Shown: positions 18,743 through 31,105 of the stretch, piece by piece | Layout: every line of letters begins with the position of its first letter | How positions within the stretch are numbered: position 1 is the stretch's first letter | From: Lutimaribacter_A marinistellae | Lineage (GTDB): Bacteria > Pseudomonadota > Alphaproteobacteria > Rhodobacterales > Rhodobacteraceae | DNA length: 64,000 bases | Reading direction: 5' to 3' | Assembly (NCBI RefSeq): GCF_042648365.1 | Contig: NZ_JBHRXI010000004.1 | Location: forward strand, 372,001-436,000 | Translations under genes and position numbers: made by a program | The notes under the pieces: model-generated | Told to the model about the DNA's origin: nothing | Databases searched by the model: none | What the model saw: only the letters and a program-made list of their open reading frames with translations

Positions 18743-19119
18743 CCTTTGAGGCCAAGGAAAGCGGAAAGGGCGTCCCGAAAGGGAACGCATTCCGTAGGCT
18801 GGGAGCCTTGTCAACACGGACCTGTCGCGTGAAGCGCGGCAGGTCTTTGCTATTTCTCGATAAATCGCGGCAGCCACGCCAGGGAAATCTGCAGGAAATC
18901 CGAAACTTTTTCTCGGGGATTTAGACCCTGACCGCTTGAACGAAAAAATTGCTGGCATCCCAGACGTTTCTTCTTCTGGTTCTAGAAAAATAGCCAATAT
19001 CCTTTGATCACAAGCTTGTCCTTCGCACGAGGCGGAGATCCAGGACGACTGTCCGTATCGACCTCAAGCCATGTGGATTTTCTGGTTCTTGGTCGTAAAA
19101 CGACTAAAGCGAACCGCGG
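18743..19119. other. Intergenic region with trxA terminator and low-GC boundary sequence
   Basis: This 377-bp stretch has no credible gene. It holds the trxA terminator and then, from about 18860, A/T-richer sequence unlike the flanking DNA, leading into the transposase-like remnant. Open frames on the minus strand here have no codon character or recognisable motifs. It does not contain the missing end of the porin gene. Confidence 0.6.
18820..18850 (+). terminator. Probable terminator of trxA
   Basis: ACCTGTCGCG (18820-18829) pairs with CGCGGCAGGT (18835-18844) over ten positions with one G-T wobble and a 5-nt loop TGAAG, followed by CTTTGCTATTT. The T tract is interrupted. It lies 78 nt after the trxA stop. 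Confidence 0.6.
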
Positions 19120-19656
19120 ATGTCCGAGGTTCTGATGACCAGCTTGGCAACCTTCAACTTCAAGCTCTCGCAGCTCTGTCCGGGCGCTGGACAGCATCGC
19201 ATCAAAACATGCGGGAACCCCGGCTGTTCGAACCTCGGACAGCCGTTGACCAATCGTGGCACACGCAGGTCCACATGGCAGAAAACGAGACCGGACCTGA
19301 CGCCAGAGCAGATGAAGCTCGTTGAAATGCGTGGGCCGGGTGCCTGCAAGCTCGCCGGCGCTGACAGGAAGCACCGTCGGGTCTCTCGGGTGTTTGGATA
19401 CGAAGATGATCCGCATGTCTGGTCCGACCAACGCACAGTCCGATGCCTTGGGCGAACCCACGACGGGCGCACGTGCGACTCCGGTTTCTCCATCCTGTCT
19501 CCGGATCACCTGGATGAGGAGATCGACAGGCTCAGGAACTACAACGGCGTTCTCGACGGGCCATCGTGCGGAGCCTGTGGAAAGCGCTTCCTGGATGATC
19601 CTGACGAATTCGCCCTCGACGGTGTCCATGAGCGTTCGAAAGACAGCAACCGATAG
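19120..19656 (+). pseudogene. Truncated zinc-ribbon transposase-like gene (mobile-element remnant)
   Basis: The 178-residue frame carries paired zinc-ribbon motifs: CGNPGCSNLG near residue 31, a second Cys pair at CLGRTHDGRTC, and CGACGKRF near residue 153. These resemble the N-terminal zinc ribbons of insertion-element transposases. No DDE catalytic domain follows; the frame stops just where porin sequence begins (around 19640-19656). It is therefore probably the 5' part of a transposase whose 3' half was lost when it fused to the porin gene. I see no clear terminal inverted repeats and cannot name the IS family. A zinc-ribbon protein of other function is possible. Confidence 0.5.
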
Positions 19657-20714
19657 AATGCTTCCGAGGTGAACTGAGTGCCTTCGATCCCGTTTGCTTC
19701 GGCCCAGTTCAGACCGAGGCCCGCAGCGTCCGTGTTTCGCCCATACCAGGCGATGCCGGTCGAAACGGAACGTTCATAAAGAGCAGCCTTGCCTTGAGAG
19801 ACGCCTGCTCGGAAAAAGGGCAGCCATTCGTTATTGATGAACCACGCTGCCGAAAACGCTGCTCCGGGATCCTCTGGCCGGCTACTGTCATCGGCTTCGT
19901 CAGCATGCCAGATCGTCAAGTGTATGTTGTCCAGGTAGATCCGGTCGAGGCCGCTGGTGTATCCGATCTCGACGCTCTTGAAGAGGTCGCCATCGCTGAA
20001 GACATCGGCGTTTGGGCTGGCCGGGTCGGCATTCGCGTCGGCGATGCTGCCCACGGCATAGAAGTTCGTGCCAAGTGCCAAACCCGCGGCGATCCCAAGC
20101 CCCGGGTTCGGCGTGTTTATCGTCGGATTTGTGTTAAAGGCCAGGTTCTGGAATGCCGTGTAGGGACTGACCGCGCCGTAGAGGTCGACAAAATCGGTCA
20201 CGTCGATCTGACCGATCTGAAAGGTCCAGCGCCCCTCAGGGTCTCGCTGTGTCCAGAACAAGTTGGTCAGGATGGTGTCGCTGTCGTTGAAAGCCGTGCC
20301 TGTGATCGACATTGCGCCGCCATCAAGCCCCAGAAACTGCGGCGCCAGGTCGCCGTAACGGTGCCGGTTCTCGACCTTGAAGGTCAGCGAACCGGTCTCG
20401 GTGGCCTGCCAGGAGCCGTAGAGGCGTAGCATTCCCCCGGCAGCCTCGCCGTAGCCGAGCTCCGAGCTGGACCACTGCCCCAGCGACAGATAGTCGAAGT
20501 TGAACTCGAAGCCTTTTTCTGCCAGCCCGTCTTTCCAGGCAAACCAACCCGGAGCAAAGTTGCGCGGGAAATCCGAGCGGAACTGCGGATCGGTCAACCC
20601 GTCGCGAGGCATGAGTTCAGCGGCGACGGAGGATGGCCCGGAAAGGCCGGAGAGCTCTGCCTGAGCCGTCGTGCCAAGAAACAGTGATAGAATTGCGGTT
20701 GAACATCTGATCAT
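19539..20714 (-). CDS. Carbohydrate-selective porin (OprB-like), C-terminus replaced
   Basis: The 391-aa product starts with a signal peptide (MIRCSTAILSLFLG then TAQA) and reads as an OprB-type outer-membrane porin: FAWKDGLAEKGFEFNFDYLS, NRHRYGDLAPQFLG, the QIDVTDFVDLYGA strand and AAWFINNEWLPFFRAG. Family similarity ends at TSEAFYRL (about residue 354). The last 37 residues are Arg/Ser-rich and come from antisense reading of the adjacent transposase remnant, so the final beta strands and terminal aromatic are missing. It is probably not assembled correctly. It lies downstream of the M19 dipeptidase gene on the same strand (83 bp). Confidence 0.7.
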   Translation of the reverse strand: MIRCSTAILSLFLGTTAQAELSGLSGPSSVAAELMPRDGLTDPQFRSDFPRNFAPGWFAWKDGLAEKGFEFNFDYLSLGQWSSSELGYGEAAGGMLRLYGSWQATETGSLTFKVENRHRYGDLAPQFLGLDGGAMSITGTAFNDSDTILTNLFWTQRDPEGRWTFQIGQIDVTDFVDLYGAVSPYTAFQNLAFNTNPTINTPNPGLGIAAGLALGTNFYAVGSIADANADPASPNADVFSDGDLFKSVEIGYTSGLDRIYLDNIHLTIWHADEADDSSRPEDPGAAFSAAWFINNEWLPFFRAGVSQGKAALYERSVSTGIAWYGRNTDAAGLGLNWAEANGIEGTQFTSEAFYRLLSFERSWTPSRANSSGSSRKRFPQAPHDGPSRTPL

Positions 20715-20797
20715 GGACGTCGCGAAACCATCGAGCCGGGTTTACAGGCGGAAATTCGTGCAATGCCCGGCCGCCATTCGGAAACCGGGCCTTCAAA

Positions 20798-22039
20798 TCA
20801 ACGGGCAAAGAAGCCCTTTCTCATTTCCTCCCGAATGCGCAGGCGCTCCGGGTATTCCGCAAGGAACTGCTCGGGCGGTTTGCCTTCCCAGACCTGGGCG
20901 TAGACCCGCATTTTGTTGCCGCCATAGATCTTGGCGAGATCTTCGTTGGAGTAGCCGCGCGCCCAGAGATCGTCGGTGATGGCAGCGAGGATCTTGGCCA
21001 ACTCGCCATTGCCTGTGGCCCCCTTGTTGAAGGCGTCGATCATGTAGCCTCCATCGTCATACATCGCCGCATTGGCCTTGGCGAAGTTCACCACCAGTTC
21101 CGTCGAAAACATGTCGTCGGTGGCGATGCCCACATGGTCCACACCCACAAGCTTGACGTAATAGTCGATCATGTCGGCGGCCTGCGCGGGTGAGATATCC
21201 TCCGGCCAGATCCCGTCCATCATCCACTCGGTGAATGTCGGAGCGACGTAACCTCCTGATTCCGCGGCCCGGATCGCCTCGTCATCGGGGATGGCGCGAT
21301 AACAGCCTTGCGGCGTGGCATTTGGCTCGTCCTTGTAGAGCCCGGCCGGCACGGAATGAGTGTAGACATAGGGCACGCCAGGGTAGTTTTCGTCCACGTA
21401 ATCCATGGCGTCATTGGCAGTCTTCGACCCGGTATGGCTGAGATCGAGCAGAATGCCGAAACGCACCATTTCGTCGATCACCGATTTGCCCCACGGCGTC
21501 AGGCCGATATCCAGCCCTTTTTGCGCCGAGAGTTGGCCGGTGCCGGTCCGGAAGACATCGTTATAGGCAAGGATCATCGACTTGATCCCCATATCCTTGA
21601 ACAACGCCATTTTCTTCAGGTCGCCATCGAGGATCGTCGCCGTCTGGCTGTTCCAGATAACCGCTGTCTTGCCCTGGAGATGCGCCGCCTCGATATCGCG
21701 CGTCTCGTTGACGATTATGAACTTGTCCGACTGCTCCGCCATGGCGGCACGGAAGTGGTAATGCTGTTCGAGCAGGGTATCGAAGCTCATGTCCGCAGCG
21801 GCCAGCGTCATCTCGTGCCCGGTGATGCCATTTTCGCGGGCGAGGTCGAAGTAATCGTGCAGCTGTTTGTACTCAGTCCAGCCGGTGCCATAGGGGCTGG
21901 CCAGCATGCCGATCACGATCGTATCCATAACGAACTGCCTGGCCTCGTCCGAGGCATCCCAAGTCTTGCTTTCCTCGCTGGCGATTGCGGTCGTGCCAAA
22001 TACTGCGCTGACGAACAGCGATGACAACAGGCGCTTCAT
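20798..22039 (-). CDS. Membrane dipeptidase-like peptidase, family M19, exported
   Basis: A 413-aa zinc dipeptidase of the renal dipeptidase family, exported by a signal peptide (MKRLLSSLFVSAVFG, cleavage near AIAS). Visible family motifs are GLTPWGKSVIDEMVRFG followed by LLDLSHTG, and VGVDHVGIATDDM, which carries a metal-site region. M19 enzymes hydrolyse dipeptides, including D-amino-acid and dehydropeptides. The N-terminal DxHxD-type motif seen in many M19 members is not obvious here, so activity is uncertain. It is divergent from an AraC regulator 147 bp away, which is the likely regulator, and precedes the porin gene. Confidence 0.82.
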   Translation of the reverse strand: MKRLLSSLFVSAVFGTTAIASEESKTWDASDEARQFVMDTIVIGMLASPYGTGWTEYKQLHDYFDLARENGITGHEMTLAAADMSFDTLLEQHYHFRAAMAEQSDKFIIVNETRDIEAAHLQGKTAVIWNSQTATILDGDLKKMALFKDMGIKSMILAYNDVFRTGTGQLSAQKGLDIGLTPWGKSVIDEMVRFGILLDLSHTGSKTANDAMDYVDENYPGVPYVYTHSVPAGLYKDEPNATPQGCYRAIPDDEAIRAAESGGYVAPTFTEWMMDGIWPEDISPAQAADMIDYYVKLVGVDHVGIATDDMFSTELVVNFAKANAAMYDDGGYMIDAFNKGATGNGELAKILAAITDDLWARGYSNEDLAKIYGGNKMRVYAQVWEGKPPEQFLAEYPERLRIREEMRKGFFAR

Positions 22040-22186
22040 GAGGTCTCCCGAGCTGAGAAATTTTTTCTAACATAGCTCGTGCGCTTGGCTCGCGCGCTTC
22101 ATTTGGCGACTCCCTACCAAGAATTCTCGCGCGAAATGAATGGAGGAACTTGATATGTACATACCTTATGGTGTTAGGCACAGCGC

Positions 22187-23212
22187 ATGAGCGCGCAATC
22201 GCCCCCTGTGATGAGCATCGCCTTTCTGCATCCAGTTCTGGACGCGATGAGGGCACAGGGGTGCTCGGAGGAGGTCCTCACTGGGCAGTTGTCGATCGCG
22301 TCGGAGCGATTGGATGACCCTGCGACGATGCTGCCGGCCGACAGGATCTATGGTTTTCTGGAATGGGCAACCGGGCAAATGGGAGATCCCTTTCTCTGCG
22401 CCCGAATTGGCCAGCGGATGGCGCGTGGGGGATGGGCGCCGATAAACCCGCTCCTGACGAGCTGTAGGACTGTCTGGGACTTCTTTAGACAGTTCAGTGT
22501 CATCGCCGAAGAACAGGGAGGCGCGGCAAGTTACAGGCTGGTAATCGAGGGGCGCATCGCCCTTTGGAAACTAAATCGCTCGAAAGGGGTTTCGGAAAGC
22601 GCCCGCTTCGCTGATGCCATGGCGACAGCGTTCTTCGTCGAGCTCTTGCGACAGTCTCGCGGAGCCGACATGACTGAACTCGATTGCATCGCGATGACGC
22701 CGGACGCAGACCTTGTTCCGAACGACATTCTGCTACGCACGAACGTCATCGCGGGCGCAAGCGGTATGACCCTTCGCTTTCCGTCGGACTGGCTGGATCG
22801 AGAGCTTGGAGAAATCACTCCGTTGCCCGATGTTCCTGATGTCGGCCTTCCTGACATTGGTGTTCTGGATCTTGGCGAAAGGGTGCGCCGATTGCTCGAT
22901 CAGCACCTTTCTGACCCTGAGTTCGGGCTCGAAAAGGTATCGGCCGCCATTGGCGTTCCGGCCTGGAAACTCCAGAAGACCCTTCGGAACGCCGGTACCA
23001 GCGTGGCTGGCATTCGAAACGACTTGCGCCATGTCAGAGCGCAGGAGCTACTGACCTCCGGCGAGCTTGAGATTTCCGAGATCGCAGTTCGTTTAGGCTA
23101 CACAAACCCGTCAAACTTCTCGCGGGCGTTCAAGGCGAGGGCCGGGGTGAGCCCGGTTGCGTTCAGGAAAGACTCACCGCCAGATGGTCGAGGCCTAACG
23201 ACCCCTGAATAG
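22187..23212 (+). CDS. AraC family transcriptional regulator
   Basis: A 341-aa regulator with an N-terminal arabinose-binding-like domain of the AraC 'OruR' type (about residues 1-215) and a C-terminal pair of helix-turn-helices (about 235-325), ending in the diagnostic EISEIAVRLGYTNPSNFSRAFKARAGVSPVAFRK. The ATG at 22187 is a good start. It is divergent from the M19 dipeptidase/porin pair and probably controls it. A hairpin at 23432-23453 may end its transcript. Confidence 0.9.
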   Translation: MSAQSPPVMSIAFLHPVLDAMRAQGCSEEVLTGQLSIASERLDDPATMLPADRIYGFLEWATGQMGDPFLCARIGQRMARGGWAPINPLLTSCRTVWDFFRQFSVIAEEQGGAASYRLVIEGRIALWKLNRSKGVSESARFADAMATAFFVELLRQSRGADMTELDCIAMTPDADLVPNDILLRTNVIAGASGMTLRFPSDWLDRELGEITPLPDVPDVGLPDIGVLDLGERVRRLLDQHLSDPEFGLEKVSAAIGVPAWKLQKTLRNAGTSVAGIRNDLRHVRAQELLTSGELEISEIAVRLGYTNPSNFSRAFKARAGVSPVAFRKDSPPDGRGLTTPE

Positions 23213-23431
23213 CAGCATTCTGCCTACGGAGACCTTGAAAGCGGGGGTTGGATCGAAGTGCCGCGATTGGCGGCCTTCCGTCCTTTCTTCCGCGTGACTT
23301 CACAGGTGCAGAGCAAAGCGAGATCCAATGGCGAATGGCGGGAAGGCTTCACTCAGCTCGCATAGCAAAAACAGCACCACGCAGAATGCGTCACCCGAAA
23401 GAGGCGCCTTTTTCTTTGGTTCGATCAAAGG

Positions 23432-23458
23432 GGGGGTACGGCGCAGTACCCCCTGTTT
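23432..23458 (+). terminator. Probable terminator downstream of the AraC gene
   Basis: GGGGGTAC (23432-23439) and GTACCCCC (23446-23453) form a perfect 8-bp stem with a 6-nt loop GGCGCA, followed on the plus strand by TGTTTT. It lies 220 nt beyond the AraC stop and touches the start of the repeat element. Confidence 0.5.
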
Positions 23459-23516
23459 TGACCGTTATGTACAGGCTCTGCGGGGTCGATCGACCGTTTT
23501 GTACATCGTTGTACCA
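23458..23516 (+). repeat. Interspersed repeat, copy 1 (32-bp period, GTAC-rich)
   Basis: TTGACCGTTATGTAC (23458-23472), 17 bp, then TCGACCGTTTTGTAC (23490-23504), followed by ATCGTTGTACCA. The same layout, including the exact 17-bp spacing and 12-bp tail, occurs at 57983-58041. Both copies lie between convergent genes downstream of a minus-strand transporter operon. Function unknown. Confidence 0.7.
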
Positions 23517-23539
23517 CCCCGGCCCAAGGTGAACAGTGA

Positions 23540-23632
23540 TCAGCCGTCGGGCCGTGATGCGATCCAGATCAGGAAGCCGACATAGGCGAAGACCGTGATG
23601 TTCAGGAGGGTGTCGATGCCACCGCCGATCAT
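23540..23632 (-). CDS. 30-aa single-pass membrane protein overlapping the BCCT gene
   Basis: A short frame begins at an ATG overlapping the BCCT stop codon (ATGA) and encodes 30 residues: MIGGGIDTLLNITV, then a hydrophobic stretch ending FLIWIASRPDG. It has one predicted membrane helix of about 18 residues (roughly 9-26) and a short polar tail. The GGAG just before the overlap (AAAAAGGAGACACGCCC) could serve as ribosome site. The arrangement resembles tiny accessory subunits such as MetS of the MetP transporter, but no homology is claimed. It could also be a chance frame; the coupling and hydrophobic character argue otherwise. Confidence 0.5.
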   Translation of the reverse strand: MIGGGIDTLLNITVFAYVGFLIWIASRPDG

Positions 23633-25131
23633 GGGCGTGTCTCCTTTTTCAGGACCCGGAAAAGGCAGATGACGAGGATCGGGACGATGAAGACGAAAGC
23701 GATTGCGGACAGCGCAATGATCGAGCGGACGAGGCTGATGTCGCCGACCAGCACCATGGCAAGCCCGAGAGCGCCGAGCACGCCACCCCAGATGGTGCGG
23801 ACGCGCGGGATGGGGTTCTCGTCGCCGCCGGTGCCGATCATGGCCAGCGTGAAACCGGCGCTGACCACGCTGGTCACGACGAAGAGAAACGCGGCGATCA
23901 CCGTGGCGGTGCGTGTCAGCACGTCGAGCGGGAATTTCTCGAGCAGGGCGAAAGTCGTCGCATCGATGTTCTCGCGGTTGATGGCCGACAGCGCCGCGTC
24001 CTGCCGCAGCGCGTCAAAGAAGCCCAGACCACCGAATCCGCCGAACCAGAGGATCGAGAAAATCGTGGGCGCGACGATCACACCGGCGAGGAATTCCCTG
24101 ATCGTGCGGCCCCGCGAGATGCGCGCGATGAAGATCCCGACGAAGGGCGACCATGCCAGCCACCAGATCATGTAGTTGAGTGTCCAGTCCTGGAACCAGC
24201 CACCGATCTCTGGCTCGAAGAATTCGACGGTCGTGAACCCGGCCGGTACGACGTGAAAGACGTAGCGCCCGAACCCCGAGACGATGCCGTTCATGATGTA
24301 GGAGGTGGGCCCGAGGATCACGAGATATGCCAGCAGCCCGATCGCAATCAGCATGGCCGCATTGGACAGCTTGGCCATGCCGTTGCCCAGATCGCGGCGC
24401 AGCGGGATCGTGAAGGCGATGCACATCGCGGCAAAGATCGGCAATGTCAGCGACGATGGCGTTTCGACACCGATCAGCCCGGCCAGCCCTGCCTGGATCT
24501 GAAACACCCCCATCGCCAGCGAACCTGCAAGGCCCACGGCGATCGCCACGATGGAAAGCAGGTCAAAAACCCAGCCCATCGCACGCGTCCATGTCGCATC
24601 GCCCAGCGCGTCAACGAGCGGCGCACTGAGCAGCAAGGTCTGGCCGCGCCGGAACGCGAAATAGGCGATGATCAACCCGACGACGCCGTAGATTGCCCAG
24701 GCGTGAAACCCCCAGTTCAGGTAGGTCACGAACATCGCCTCTCCCGCCGCGCGAGGATCGCCCGAAAAGCCGCGAAGCGTCTCGAAATGGGTCAGCGGCT
24801 CGGCCGCGCCATAGAACAGGAGGCCCACCCCCATGCCCGCGGCGAACAGCATCGCGATCCATGCGGGGCGGGAAAACTCCGGCTCTGCGTCGTCGGGGCC
24901 GAGGCGGATATCGCCAAACCGCGATGCGGCCAGAAAGATCGCGACAAAGAGCAGCCCACTCGCCTCGAGCATGATGAACCAGCCGCGGCTGTTGAACTGG
25001 GCGGAAACGGCGTTCGATGCCATCTGGCCAAGGCCCGCGGGATCGAGAATGCCCCACAGGGCAATGCCCGCGCTGATCGCAAGGGCAATCACCAAAAGGC
25101 TGCTTGGACCACCACCTGCGGGCTTTTGCAC
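23629..25131 (-). CDS. BCCT family transporter (betaine/choline/carnitine type)
   Basis: An inner-membrane transporter of about 500 aa with twelve hydrophobic segments. The family motif GMGVGLLFYGAAEP, the glycine-rich stretch GFHAWAIYG and the signature DWTLNYMIWWLAWSPFVG followed by ISRGRTIREF are intact. BCCT carriers import trimethylammonium compounds such as glycine betaine, choline, carnitine or DMSP, usually with Na+. Two starts compete: GTG at 25131 with a good GGAGAAGG ribosome site, and ATG at 25245, which sits in the loop of a strong hairpin and has no clear ribosome site; I prefer the GTG. No adjacent gene identifies the substrate. Confidence 0.9.
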   Translation of the reverse strand: MQKPAGGGPSSLLVIALAISAGIALWGILDPAGLGQMASNAVSAQFNSRGWFIMLEASGLLFVAIFLAASRFGDIRLGPDDAEPEFSRPAWIAMLFAAGMGVGLLFYGAAEPLTHFETLRGFSGDPRAAGEAMFVTYLNWGFHAWAIYGVVGLIIAYFAFRRGQTLLLSAPLVDALGDATWTRAMGWVFDLLSIVAIAVGLAGSLAMGVFQIQAGLAGLIGVETPSSLTLPIFAAMCIAFTIPLRRDLGNGMAKLSNAAMLIAIGLLAYLVILGPTSYIMNGIVSGFGRYVFHVVPAGFTTVEFFEPEIGGWFQDWTLNYMIWWLAWSPFVGIFIARISRGRTIREFLAGVIVAPTIFSILWFGGFGGLGFFDALRQDAALSAINRENIDATTFALLEKFPLDVLTRTATVIAAFLFVVTSVVSAGFTLAMIGTGGDENPIPRVRTIWGGVLGALGLAMVLVGDISLVRSIIALSAIAFVFIVPILVICLFRVLKKETRP

Positions 25132-25230
25132 CGGACCTTCTCCCGTTCCCTGACGCACGATGCGATCAGCATGCGACGCAACAGGGTCGGTCTGCAACTG
25201 CGGCGAGGCGTTCGGTGGGACAGAGCCTAG

Positions 25231-25254
25231 CCCGGGGCGTGTCATCGCCCCGGG
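25231..25254 (-). terminator. Strong hairpin just after tex, around the alternative BCCT start
   Basis: CCCGGGGCG (25231-25239) and CGCCCCGGG (25246-25254) form a perfect 9-bp GC stem with a 6-nt loop. On the minus strand the loop is ATGACA, which contains the alternative ATG start of the BCCT gene. No T tract follows. It may be the tex terminator or a structure limiting translation from that ATG. Confidence 0.4.
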
Positions 25255-25264
25255 ACGGGTCGGG

Positions 25265-27565
<2,301 letters not shown>

Positions 27566-27873
27566 TTCGGTCTCCTGCGATGGTTCGGGAGACCTGTTAT
27601 ATCCGGTCGGGCCGGACGCGAAACGCCAAATGTGGCTGGCCGCGTCACTTGAGCAGAAAGGCGCGCCGGATGTCGCGCGCCTACGGCATGCGCGCCCTTG
27701 GGACAATTTGCGCGGGGCCATCCGATTGATCGCGCGCCCTGCCTGTACTAAGGGAGGCGCGTCACATTCACCGCCGACAGCCCGCAGGCCGGGCCCCCGG
27801 CGGCCTCTCCCCGCCGTGGCGCGTCCGCGTCACCGCTCTCACGCCCCAGAAAGGCCGAAAAAGGTAAGGGACC
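27566..27873. other. Divergent promoter region between tex and icd
   Basis: This 308-bp GC-rich gap holds the 5' regions of both genes. I see no credible small gene or strong consensus promoter. A TTGATC...TACTAA pair near 27726-27752 is too closely spaced to call. The icd ribosome site lies in AAAAAGGTAAGGGACC just before the ATG. Confidence 0.5.
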
Positions 27874-30090
<2,217 letters not shown>

Positions 30091-30133
30091 GAGATTGCGC
30101 CCGACCCACGGGTTGGAGCCATTCAAGTGATTG

Positions 30134-30167
30134 GAGTCGCCAACGTCTAGTTGGCGGCTCTTTTTTT
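30134..30167 (+). terminator. Rho-independent terminator of icd
   Basis: GAGTCGCCAAC (30134-30144) pairs with GTTGGCGGCTC (30150-30160) over eleven positions with one wobble, loop GTCTA, then seven T. It lies 44 nt after the icd stop. Confidence 0.93.
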
Positions 30168-30320
30168 ATCTCCTTCAGGAGCTTGAGGCCTCTTCGAACC
30201 GCGTGAGGCCATTCCGGAGATCGTTTTTCCAAAGGCCATCCGGCCAGGAATTGAGCGCCTAAATTTTGAGCAACATCGTCAGCTTGATGAAATCGGTTGC
30301 AGAAAAACCGGATGCCACGC

Positions 30321-30364
30321 TTGACTCGCCCGACTGAACCAATGCTTATTTGGTTCGTAACCAA
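30321..30364 (+). promoter_or_regulatory. Promoter with palindromic half-sites before the GntR/peptide-transport operon
   Basis: A TTGACT hexamer (30321-30326) lies 17 bp before GCTTAT (30344-30349), a plausible -35/-10 pair. Three AACCAA-type half-sites overlap or follow it: AACCAA (30337-30342), TTGGTT (30350-30355) and AACCAA (30359-30364). They form the perfect inverted repeats GAACCAA-N7-TTGGTTC and TTGGTT-CGT-AACCAA. This looks like an operator for the GntR regulator encoded 25 bp downstream, which would make it autoregulated. Confidence 0.5.
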
Positions 30365-30388
30365 TTCGTAAATGCTCCGACCTGACGG

Positions 30389-31105
30389 GTGGCAAGAGCC
30401 TTGAACTACGTTCCGGACCAGACAGACAATTCGGCGGCGACCATCGCGGCGATCCGGCAGATCATCGAAACCGGAAAGCTTCCGGCCGATGGACGGCTGC
30501 CGACGGAACGCGAGCTTGCGGCCGAGCTGGGGTGCGGGCGGCGGTCCATCCGGCGGGCGCTGGATGCGCTGGAGGCCGAGGGGCTGATCTGGCGCAAACA
30601 GGGCAAGGGCACGTTTGCCGGGCAGCCGCCCGACCCCAAAGGCGCGCTGGCCGCCGAAATCGCGCCGCAAGCGGACCCTGTTGTCGTCATGGAGGCGCGG
30701 ATCTGCATCGAACCGGCGCTGGCCGAACTCTGCGCGCTGCGCGCGACGGGCGAGGATGTGCAACGCCTTCGCAAGCTGGCCCAACGTGCCTCGCACCCGA
30801 TTGACGCGGATACGGCGGAGTTGTGGGACGGCGCGCTGCACCGGGCCATCGCGCGGATTGCGGGAAACCCGGTCATGCTGACGGCGTTTGCGATCCTCGA
30901 CGAAGTGCGCGTTGGCTCTGAATGGCAGGCCAAGCGCCACAGGGCGAGAACGCCCGAGACCATGACACTGTATGACACGCAGCACCAGCAGATCGTCGAC
31001 GCGATTGAAAAACGGGACGGAAAGGCGGCCTTTGACGCGATGCGACAACACCTTGAGGCGCTACTGACCAATCTGCGAACCTCGCTTGAGGAGACACCGA
31101 AATGA
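30389..31105 (+). CDS. GntR family regulator with FCD domain, peptide-transport operon
   Basis: A 238-aa regulator with an N-terminal winged helix (LPTERELAAELGCGRRSIRRALDALEAEGLI, about residues 36-67) and a C-terminal all-helical FCD ligand domain (VMEARICIEPALAELCALR to the end), the FadR subfamily. It probably senses the transported compound or a breakdown product. The start is a GTG at 30389; a TTG at 30401 is also possible. It is the first gene of the operon, overlaps the next gene (ATGA) and probably binds the palindromes at 30337-30364. Confidence 0.88.
   Translation: MARALNYVPDQTDNSAATIAAIRQIIETGKLPADGRLPTERELAAELGCGRRSIRRALDALEAEGLIWRKQGKGTFAGQPPDPKGALAAEIAPQADPVVVMEARICIEPALAELCALRATGEDVQRLRKLAQRASHPIDADTAELWDGALHRAIARIAGNPVMLTAFAILDEVRVGSEWQAKRHRARTPETMTLYDTQHQQIVDAIEKRDGKAAFDAMRQHLEALLTNLRTSLEETPK

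Larger units (their letters stand above)
23213..23539. other. Convergent intergenic region with terminator and repeat
   Basis: This 327-bp gap between the AraC gene and the minus-strand transporter has no convincing gene. It contains a GTAC-bearing hairpin (23432-23453) and the 32-bp-period repeat at 23458-23516. Short plus-strand frames cross the repeat and share the peptide TVLYIVVP with a frame in the second copy, but this only reflects the DNA repeat. Confidence 0.6.

Noticed and set aside
18982..19629. 215-codon minus-strand frame over the transposase remnant
   Set aside because: No motif or codon character; the opposite frame carries clear zinc-ribbon Cys pairs, and the start overlaps the porin fusion.
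23250..23585. Plus-strand small ORFs crossing the repeat (sharing TVLYIVVP with one at 57907-58098)
   Set aside because: The shared peptide is just the translated DNA repeat; the rest of each ORF is unrelated and lacks ribosome sites.
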